Positions 6,923 through 12,299 of a stretch of 12,299 nucleotides of DNA are shown one piece after another. Position 1 is the stretch's first letter. The number at the start of each line of letters is the position of its first letter. The position numbers were made by a program, and so were the translations under genes. Under the pieces are notes generated by a model. That model did no database searches. It was given only the letters and a program-made list of their open reading frames with translations, and was not told the origin of the DNA. Origin of the DNA: Verrucomicrobiota bacterium. Lineage in GTDB: Bacteria; Verrucomicrobiota; Verrucomicrobiia; Opitutales; Opitutaceae. The stretch lies in contig JAEYQF010000373.1 of the NCBI GenBank assembly GCA_023410155.1, positions 1-12,299 of the forward strand. The letters run 5' to 3'.

Positions 6923-7978
6923 TCAGTCGAGAAATGCGACGCAGACCGGCATCGAAACGATGGCGGTCGAGTCGATCTTCGTGAGCCGGCCGGTGCTCGC
7001 ATCGACGCGAAAGACCGTGAGGTCATTCGAGTTTTGGTTGGCGGCGACGAGCCACTGGCCGTCGGGCGAAAGGGCGAAGTTGCGCGGATGTTTGCCGCCC
7101 ACGGGCACGATTTCCACCAGGGCGAGTTTCCCTTGGGCCGCATCGAAACGGAAAACGACGAGGCTGTCGTGGCCCCGGTTGGACCCGTAAACGTATTCAC
7201 CATTTGGATGCACCCGCACTTCGGCCGTCGTGTTTTCGCCCGTGAAGCCGGCGGGTAGCGTCGATTGCGTATCCGTCGGCGTGAGCGAGCCCGTGGCGGC
7301 GTCGTAGGCGTAGCACACGAGCGTGCCGCCCATTTCGTTGATGACGAAAAGATGACGTCCGTCGCGCGAGAAGGCCGCGTGGCGAGGACCCGCGCCCGGG
7401 GCAGTGGTGATAAACGCCGGCTCGGCGGGAGTGAGCGTGGCGGCGGCGGGATCGAGCCGATAGGTGAAGATTTTATCGAGGCCGAGATCGCAGACGATCA
7501 CGTGGCGGTTGTCCGGGGAGATCGTGGCGGAGTGTGCGTGCGCGCTGTCCTGACGCTCGCGGTTTACGCCCGAGCCGCGGTGCTGGAGCACCGTGCCCGG
7601 CCGGCCGAGTTTCCCGTCGGGAGCAATGGGGAGCGAGGCGACGAGCCCGGTGTGATAATGGGCCACCACGAGGGTGCGGCCGGTCTGGTCAACGACCAGA
7701 TGGCAGGGTGCCTTGCCGCCGGCGGGCTGTGGCGCCTGGAGCGGCGTCAGCGCCAGCGTGAGCGGATTGATCGCGTAAGCGCTGGCGAGCGCATCGGTTT
7801 CGCTGACGCCGAAGAGGAAGCGTTTGTCGGGCGAGAGCGCGACGAACGAGGGGTTCGATGTCTCGGCGGCGACGATCGGCTGCGAAAGTGAGCCGGTCGC
7901 GGCGTCGAGGTCGACGCGATAGATGCCTTTGCCGCCGCTGCGGGTGTAGGTGCCGAGAAAGAGGTGATGAGTGTGCAT
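6923..7978 (-). CDS. Lactonase family protein, 6-phosphogluconolactonase-like seven-bladed beta-propeller
   Basis: The 351-aa protein belongs to the YbhE/Pgl-type lactonase family. Family members hydrolyse sugar lactones such as 6-phosphogluconolactone in the cytoplasm, and some have other or unknown substrates. It starts with FLGTYTRSGGKGIY (7-20), the hallmark of the first blade. Blade repeats of the form S/H-P-D/N-G/K follow at about 49-52, 154-157, 204-207, 257-260 and 304-307. Conserved segments include AHAHSATISPD (146-156), DLGLDKI (164-170), GPRHAAF (197-203), EVRVHPNGEYVYGSNRGHDS (253-272), KHPRNFALSPDG (296-307) and ANQNSNDLTVF (313-323). No signal peptide is visible. ATG 7978 was chosen because FLGTYT begins seven residues later; an upstream in-frame ATG at 8044 would add 22 unsupported residues. 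No clear Shine-Dalgarno. It follows the MFS gene by 91 nt on the same strand, consistent with a two-gene operon ending at the terminator near 6868-6899. Length is normal for the family. Confidence 0.9.
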   Translation of the reverse strand: MHTHHLFLGTYTRSGGKGIYRVDLDAATGSLSQPIVAAETSNPSFVALSPDKRFLFGVSETDALASAYAINPLTLALTPLQAPQPAGGKAPCHLVVDQTGRTLVVAHYHTGLVASLPIAPDGKLGRPGTVLQHRGSGVNRERQDSAHAHSATISPDNRHVIVCDLGLDKIFTYRLDPAAATLTPAEPAFITTAPGAGPRHAAFSRDGRHLFVINEMGGTLVCYAYDAATGSLTPTDTQSTLPAGFTGENTTAEVRVHPNGEYVYGSNRGHDSLVVFRFDAAQGKLALVEIVPVGGKHPRNFALSPDGQWLVAANQNSNDLTVFRVDASTGRLTKIDSTAIVSMPVCVAFLD

Positions 7979-8069
7979 GTCAGTTCGCCGAAAGGTGCCG
8001 ATATTCGGGCGGAGCGTTTCGCCCGCAAGTATCGTGTGACTCAATCGGTGGGTGCAAAGGACCGCGATT

Positions 8070-9341
8070 TCACGCGTCGGTCTCGCTGGTTTCGGGGAGC
8101 CACCACGCTGCCACCGCCGCCGCGAGCGCGACTCCGCTGGAGATCAGCAGCGCGGTGCGAAAATCTCCCACCGGAGCGAGCCAGCCGAAGATCAATGAAG
8201 CGACCGCGGCGGCGAGCCGTCCGATGTTGAAGCAAAATCCGGCGCCGGTGGTGCGAAGCAGGGTGGGGAAGAGCGGCGGCAGATACATCGTGAACAGTCC
8301 GAAGACGCCCGAGAAAAGTCCGACGAGCGGCACCCAGAACCAAGCCAGTTCGCCGAAGCCGCGCGGCACCGCAAACGCGCCGGCCATGCTGCCGAACAAT
8401 GCGAGCATGAGCAGGAGGATCGCGCGGCGATTGCCCCAAAGTCGCGCCAACCAGCCCGCGAGATAGTTGCCGCCGATGGAAACGAAGATCATCAGGAAGA
8501 ACGCGATCGAGATGAGCCGCGTGACCTCACCCGGCGCCACGCCATCGTCGACGAGGAGGCGTCGCAGGTGTTGCGCATGCCAGAAGAGAAACAGCCACCA
8601 TGCCGACAGACCGAGGGCACAAACCACCATCGTGCGCCAGGTGATGCTGGCGACGCGTCCGCGAAAGAGATCCACGATCCCGGGTTTCGGCGCATCGGTC
8701 GACTCGGCGCGATGCCACGTCTCCGGCTCCGGAACGTGTTTGCGAATCCAATACACGACGAGCGCGGGCGCCACGCCGATGAGGAACACGTATCGCTCCT
8801 CCGGCGGGTTTGGGAGAAGCGACAGTAGCGCGACGATCGCGGAAGCGAGCAGAATGCCGACGTTGACGGCCGTCTGGAGAATCGCCGCGAGCCACGGACG
8901 CCATGTCTTGGGCCACGTTTCTGCGATGAGCGAAGCACCCACCGCCCATTCGCCGCCGATGCCGAGCGCGGCAACGAAGCGGAAGAACATCAGCTGCCAC
9001 CAGGTTTGCGCAAAGGCACACAGGCCCGTGCACACCGCATACGTGAGCACCGTGAGCGCGAGGGTGCGGCTCCGGCCGAGGCGATCACCCAGCCGGCCGA
9101 AAAACGTGCCGCCGAGCGCCCATCCGACGAGAAACGCCGCCTGGATGTAAGCGCTCTTTTCCTTCACCGCCGGGTCGGCGGCGCTCGTCACGTCCAGCAA
9201 GGTCACCACCAGCGGTGCGGCGACAAGGGTGTAAAGATGGAGTTCGAGACCGTCGAACAACCAACCCAGCCACGCAGCGATGCCGGACTTCCATTGGTGG
9301 GGTTTCAGATCACGCAGCCGGGGCGCTGCTTCGGGGGCCAT
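8070..9341 (-). CDS. MFS transporter, sialate/aromatic-acid:H+ symporter-like
   Basis: The 423-aa integral inner-membrane protein has about 12 hydrophobic segments and the major facilitator signatures. The cytoplasmic loop 2-3 motif is FGRLGDRLGRSRTL (81-94). RFVAALGIGGEWAVGASLIAE (121-141) resembles the helix 4-5 region of the metabolite:H+ symporter and NanT-like groups, and a late PTLLRTTGAGFCFNIGR (359-375) is also typical of these. An acidic helix 1 motif LFDGLELHLYT (28-38) has a candidate proton-coupling Asp30. It probably imports an organic acid or sugar acid with protons; the substrate cannot be decided. ATG 9341 was chosen because the amphipathic N-terminus and helix 1 follow directly. 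The frame stays open to 9683 but encodes low-complexity Arg/Ser/Pro residues there. Start-proximal Shine-Dalgarno is weak. The gene is divergent from the TonB-dependent receptor and upstream of the lactonase, suggesting a shared uptake and catabolic role. Confidence 0.88.
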   Translation of the reverse strand: MAPEAAPRLRDLKPHQWKSGIAAWLGWLFDGLELHLYTLVAAPLVVTLLDVTSAADPAVKEKSAYIQAAFLVGWALGGTFFGRLGDRLGRSRTLALTVLTYAVCTGLCAFAQTWWQLMFFRFVAALGIGGEWAVGASLIAETWPKTWRPWLAAILQTAVNVGILLASAIVALLSLLPNPPEERYVFLIGVAPALVVYWIRKHVPEPETWHRAESTDAPKPGIVDLFRGRVASITWRTMVVCALGLSAWWLFLFWHAQHLRRLLVDDGVAPGEVTRLISIAFFLMIFVSIGGNYLAGWLARLWGNRRAILLLMLALFGSMAGAFAVPRGFGELAWFWVPLVGLFSGVFGLFTMYLPPLFPTLLRTTGAGFCFNIGRLAAAVASLIFGWLAPVGDFRTALLISSGVALAAAVAAWWLPETSETDA

Positions 9342-9411
9342 GAGTCGCGACTGTTTAGCGGCTGAGAAATGAGTCAATGGCGCGGCTTTGACCGAATTTC
9401 GACGATGGGGC

Positions 9412-9430
9412 ACCCGCGGGGACCGCGGGT
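9412..9430. repeat. Perfect GC-rich inverted repeat in the divergent spacer
   Basis: ACCCGCGG (9412-9419) and CCGCGGGT (9423-9430) are exact reverse complements separated by GGA. This can be a dyad binding site for a dimeric regulator or a very stable hairpin in RNA from either strand. It lies 70 bp from the MFS start and about 255 bp from the receptor start. There is no adjacent T-run, so a terminator role is unlikely. Confidence 0.55.
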
Positions 9431-9453
9431 CAGGGAAACCATGAGCGCGGGCG

Positions 9454-9464
9454 ATTGCTGCAAT
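9454..9464. promoter_or_regulatory. Candidate operator palindrome
   Basis: ATTGCTGCAAT is a perfect palindrome around a central T with half-sites ATTGC/GCAAT. Short dyads of the TTGC-n-GCAA type are known for LacI-family and related sugar-responsive regulators, so a role in controlling the divergent uptake genes is plausible. No regulator gene is in the window and the motif is short enough to occur by chance. Confidence 0.25.
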
Positions 9465-9602
9465 AAGTTGCTTTGCGGGATTGGTAAACAGCTGTGGGGA
9501 AGAGACGTAGCCCTCTTTTTGCGAAGCGACCGGGGTCACGGCGCATCGGGGCCATGTTAAGTCTCGGTGGCGACGCTGACCTGCGCTTGACGGGCTTATG
9601 AC

Positions 9603-9680
9603 AGAGGAGGAATGCCTATGCCGAACCGTTCGCGGTGCGCGACTTTGGGCATCGTGAACGAAGACACACGACACCGATAA
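9603..9680 (+). CDS. Short leader ORF with strong Shine-Dalgarno, possibly coupled to the TonB receptor
   Basis: The interval covers a Shine-Dalgarno AGAGGAGG (9603-9610) and a 20-codon ORF from ATG 9618 to TAA 9678-9680. The 7-nt spacing from AGGAGG to this ATG is ideal; another in-frame ATG at 9612 is too close to the Shine-Dalgarno. The predicted peptide starts MPNRSRC and ends NEDTRHR. It is arginine-rich, has no hydrophobic segment and I recognise no family. Its stop lies only 5 nt before ATG 9686 of the receptor, which itself lacks a Shine-Dalgarno. This is the arrangement expected for translational coupling or leader-peptide control. The receptor frame is different, so this is not simply its N-terminus. 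Whether the peptide is made is unproven. Confidence 0.45.
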   Translation, partial: RGGMPMPNRSRCATLGIVNEDTRHR

Positions 9681-9685
9681 CAACT

Positions 9686-12229
9686 ATGAACAAACGATAC
9701 CTGGCTGCACTTACAGCGGCCGTCTGGGGCAGTGCTACTGCGCTGGGGCAGGCCGCCGCCGAAAGCGACGTCGTCACTTTCGAGACGTTGGATGTCTCGG
9801 AAATGCGGAGTTTCTCCGATCAGGCCATCCCGGGCGAGACGCCCGTGGCATTCAGCGAAGTGGGGAAGGATCGGATCACCGCGCAGCTCGGCTCGCGCGA
9901 TCTTCCGCTGGTCTTGAACAACACTCCGTCGGTCTTCGCCACCGCCGACAGCGGCGGCGCCGGCGACGCCCGCATCAACGTCCGCGGGTTCAGCCAGCGC
10001 AACGTTTCGATCCTCATCAACGGCGTGCCGACGAATGACCTCGAGAACGGCTGGCTCTACTGGTCGAATTGGGACGCGTTGGGCGATGTCACCAGCACGA
10101 TCCAGATCCAGCGCGGCCTGAGCAATGTCACGCTGCCCACGCCGTCCATCGGCGGCACGATCAACATCATCACCGATCCCGCCTCCGCGAAGCGCGGCGG
10201 CTCGGTGAAGGTCGAGACCGGCAACGATGGATTCCTCAAAGGCACGGCCGTGCTCAACACCGGTTTGTTGAAGGACAAGTTCGCCCTGACGGTCGGCCTG
10301 ATGGCCAAGGAAGGCGACGGTTTCGTGCGCGGCACATGGTTGGAAGGTTACGGTTACTACGTCGGTTCCTCCTGGCGGGTGAACGACAAGAACCGACTCG
10401 AACTCTTCGCCATCGGCGCGCCGCAACAGCACGGTCAGCGCACCTTCGCTTCGAACATCGCGGCGTATGATGCGGGCTTCGCGCGCGAGCTGGGTTACAC
10501 GCAGTCCGAAATCAACGCGGCGCTCGCCGTCGGACCGGTCAGCTCGGGCGACGAATACAATCCCAACTACTCGCCCGTGAGCTCGAGCTACGCGGGCCAG
10601 CAGTTTTACTGGGGCGGCACGCACAGCCGTAAGCAGAACGGCTTCATCAGCGAGCGCGTGAACTATTTCCACAAGCCGCAGATCAACCTGAACTGGTATC
10701 TCACCATCAGCGAGCAGTTGAAGCTCACCACGGTCGCCTACTATTCCGGCGGCGATGGCGGCGGCTCCGGCACGCTCAACAACGGCTCCAGCAGCGCGGC
10801 CTTCGGGCGCATCGCCAACACCGACGCGCACTATGGCAGCAACATCGATTGGGATGCCACCATCGCGAGCAACGCCGGCACGACGGATATCCGCGGCAAT
10901 CCCAAGACCGCCGGCCAGTCGCTCGGCATCCTGCGCAACAGCGTGAATCAGCAGGATCAGTTCGGCGTCGTCTCGAAACTTTCCTACGAGATGACCGAGA
11001 GCTTGTCCTTCACCACCGGTGTCGACTGGCGCACGGCCGAGATCGATCACTTCCGCGAGGTGCGCGATCTGCTCGGCGGCGATTACTACCTGCCGACCGT
11101 GGCGCAAGCCAGCGAGTTCTGGACCGACGGTGCCAACACGCGCCTGGGACTCGGCGACAAAGTGGATTACGACAACACCAACACCGTGGACTGGCTCGGC
11201 CTGTTCGTGCAGGGCCAGTATCAGCAAGGCCCGATCACGGCCTTCGCGGTCTATGGTTACTCGCTCGTCGACTACTCGTTCGAGGATCACTTCCGTCGCG
11301 CCAGCGCCGGTTCGTCGGAAACGTATCAGCTCGATCCGGGGGCGGACGACGGCCACCAGGTCAAGGGCGGCGTGCAGTATAAGCTCACGCCCAACCTCTC
11401 GGCCTTCGTCAACGCCGGCTGGGTTTCCAAGGTCCCCAACTTCGACGGCGTCATCAACGACACTGCCGGCGTGCTGGTGAACACGGGCAACGAAGAGTTC
11501 AAGTCCTTCGAGAGTGGTCTGCGTTTTGAGTCCGACGATCGCCGCTTCAACCTCAGCGCGAGCTATTACTACACGCTGTGGCGCGACCGCACCGTCTCCA
11601 CGGTCAACGAAGTGGCCGACACGATCACCTACCTGCGTGGCGTGAACTCCAACTATGCCGGTTTGGAGATCGAGGGTGCCTTCCAACCCAGTCGCTGGTT
11701 CCGCCTCGATGCGGCCGCCTCGGTTGGCAATTGGTATTACACCGACGACGTGACCGGCGAAGTCTTCGCGATCAGCTCCGGTGCTCCCATCGGCACAGGC
11801 AGCGATATCTACATCGCAAGCCTGAAGGTCGGCGATGCGCCTCAGACCCAGGTCGCGCTCGGCGCCACGGTATTCCCGATGGATGGGTTGTCCCTTCGCT
11901 TCGAGGGTCGTTGGTATGACCGCTATTGGGCGGACTTCCTCCCGGAGTCCCGCACGAGTGCGGCCGACCGCGGCCAGGCGTGGAGCATCCCGAATTACGA
12001 CATCTACGACTTCCACATCAGCTATCGCCTGCCGCTGAACAACCGCTCGTTCGACGTGAGCGTGTTTGCCCACATCTTCAATGTGTTCGACACGGTCTAT
12101 GTCTCCGATGCGACCGACAACAGCAGCTTCGAGGGCATCCCCGGAGCGCCTTCGCACAGCGCCCAACGCGCCGAGGTGTTCCTCGGGCTGCCGGCCACCT
12201 ACAACCTCGGGGTGACGGTCTCCTTCTGA
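9686..12229 (+). CDS. TonB-dependent outer-membrane receptor
   Basis: The 847-aa protein is a ligand-gated outer-membrane beta-barrel energised by TonB/ExbB/ExbD. A signal peptide occupies about residues 1-25 (MNKRYLAALTAAVWGSATAL, then an Ala-rich cleavage region). A TonB-box-like stretch VVTFETLDVSE (29-39) comes next. The plug domain spans about 50-165, with INVRGFSQRNVSILINGVP (97-115), IQIQRGLSN (139-147) and the closing SIGGTINIIT (154-163). The remainder is a barrel with alternating aromatic/polar strands, ending in YNLGVTVSF with the terminal Phe needed for BAM recognition. Length is normal for the family. The substrate is not identifiable: no SusD partner, siderophore-synthesis or vitamin gene is adjacent. 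The divergent MFS-lactonase pair suggests a small sugar-derived or acidic ligand, which is inference. ATG 9686 was chosen because the signal peptide starts there; GTG 9635 would add 17 residues ahead of it. It appears complete. Confidence 0.93.
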   Translation: MNKRYLAALTAAVWGSATALGQAAAESDVVTFETLDVSEMRSFSDQAIPGETPVAFSEVGKDRITAQLGSRDLPLVLNNTPSVFATADSGGAGDARINVRGFSQRNVSILINGVPTNDLENGWLYWSNWDALGDVTSTIQIQRGLSNVTLPTPSIGGTINIITDPASAKRGGSVKVETGNDGFLKGTAVLNTGLLKDKFALTVGLMAKEGDGFVRGTWLEGYGYYVGSSWRVNDKNRLELFAIGAPQQHGQRTFASNIAAYDAGFARELGYTQSEINAALAVGPVSSGDEYNPNYSPVSSSYAGQQFYWGGTHSRKQNGFISERVNYFHKPQINLNWYLTISEQLKLTTVAYYSGGDGGGSGTLNNGSSSAAFGRIANTDAHYGSNIDWDATIASNAGTTDIRGNPKTAGQSLGILRNSVNQQDQFGVVSKLSYEMTESLSFTTGVDWRTAEIDHFREVRDLLGGDYYLPTVAQASEFWTDGANTRLGLGDKVDYDNTNTVDWLGLFVQGQYQQGPITAFAVYGYSLVDYSFEDHFRRASAGSSETYQLDPGADDGHQVKGGVQYKLTPNLSAFVNAGWVSKVPNFDGVINDTAGVLVNTGNEEFKSFESGLRFESDDRRFNLSASYYYTLWRDRTVSTVNEVADTITYLRGVNSNYAGLEIEGAFQPSRWFRLDAAASVGNWYYTDDVTGEVFAISSGAPIGTGSDIYIASLKVGDAPQTQVALGATVFPMDGLSLRFEGRWYDRYWADFLPESRTSAADRGQAWSIPNYDIYDFHISYRLPLNNRSFDVSVFAHIFNVFDTVYVSDATDNSSFEGIPGAPSHSAQRAEVFLGLPATYNLGVTVSF

Positions 12230-12267
12230 GCGCGCGGAGCTGACAGCAAATAACCTCTCATCGAGGC

Positions 12268-12297
12268 GGGGGGGCGGGGCGGGGGCGCCGGGCGGGG
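12268..12297 (+). other. G-rich tract with G-quadruplex potential at the window edge
   Basis: Five G-runs of 7, 4, 5, 3 and 4 bases are separated by C, C, CGCC and C, which satisfies the usual G-quadruplex pattern on the + strand. It begins 38 nt after the receptor stop. It could be a 3'-end structure, but such a G/C-only stretch at the last bases of a sequence is also typical of low-quality assembly ends. No other feature was seen in 12230-12299. Confidence 0.4.
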
Positions 12298-12299
12298 TT

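Larger units (their letters stand above)
9342..9617. other. Divergent intergenic region between the MFS and TonB-receptor genes
   Basis: About 340 bp separates the two divergent start codons (9341 and 9686). The stretch must hold promoters for both directions, but I see no convincing -35/-10 pair by eye. On the - strand a TTGACT (complement of 9372-9377) lies near the MFS start but lacks a properly spaced -10. The visible structures are a GC hairpin at 9412-9430, an 11-bp palindrome at 9454-9464, and a Shine-Dalgarno plus leader ORF from 9603 onward, listed separately. No RNA gene was recognised. Confidence 0.6.

Noticed and set aside
9372..9377. TTGACT on the - strand as a -35 element for the MFS gene
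   Set aside because: The nearest TAAACA lies 14 nt downstream, too close for a standard sigma-70 promoter, and no TATAAT-like box occurs at 16-18 nt.
9342..9683. N-terminal extension of the MFS transporter reading frame
   Set aside because: The extension is Arg/Ser/Pro-rich, would cover the divergent control region and precedes a normal MFS N-terminus at ATG 9341.
9596..12166. An 856-codon open frame antisense to the TonB receptor gene
   Set aside because: It is codon-aligned with the sense frame, so stops would need sense TTA, CTA or TCA codons, which are rare in this GC-rich genome. Its translation is Arg/Val/Asp/Gly-rich with no domain, while the sense strand encodes a clear receptor.
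1..12299. CRISPR arrays, tRNA or rRNA genes, insertion sequences, phage or defence systems
   Set aside because: No regularly spaced direct repeats with spacers, no cloverleaf or rRNA signature, no transposase or integrase motif, and no recognised defence protein were found on either strand.

Overview
The window is a 12.3 kb piece of a GC-rich, Gram-negative-type bacterial chromosome. The outer-membrane TonB-dependent receptor, the Tat translocase subunit and the general style of the proteins fit Verrucomicrobiota, most likely Opitutaceae. That placement is an inference from gene style and base composition, not a database match. No rRNA, tRNA, CRISPR array, insertion sequence or phage gene was seen, so the region reads as chromosomal backbone plus one accessory uptake module.

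Left part (1-6754), all on the + strand. It opens with the 3' end of a GDP-L-fucose synthase gene. Next comes tatC, with an unusually long first periplasmic loop. Then a 915-aa membrane-anchored protein kinase homologue in which every catalytic signature is degraded (a predicted pseudokinase). It is followed by prfB (release factor 2), whose reading frame is interrupted by the classic autoregulatory +1 frameshift site (Shine-Dalgarno-like GGAGG, three bases, CTT TGA C). Last is an uncharacterised protein that looks like a circularly permuted ATP-grasp ligase. The genes are closely spaced but functionally mixed (envelope sugar, secretion, signalling, translation, ligation).

Junction (6736-6922). 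The ATP-grasp gene ends inside a block of degenerate, head-to-tail 22-bp units rich in self-complementary GC. Beyond it lies a strong rho-independent terminator that serves the genes converging from the right.

Right part (6923-12229). A - strand pair, an MFS transporter followed by a seven-bladed-propeller lactonase, is divergent from a + strand TonB-dependent receptor. The 344-bp divergent spacer holds a perfect 8-bp GC hairpin, an 11-bp palindrome that could be an operator, and a short leader ORF with the best Shine-Dalgarno sequence noticed in the window. That leader ends 5 nt before the receptor start codon. Together the three proteins could carry a small ligand across the outer membrane, across the inner membrane, and then open a lactone or process a sugar acid in the cytoplasm. 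The substrate cannot be read from the sequence. The window ends in a G-rich tract with quadruplex potential that may be a contig-edge artefact.
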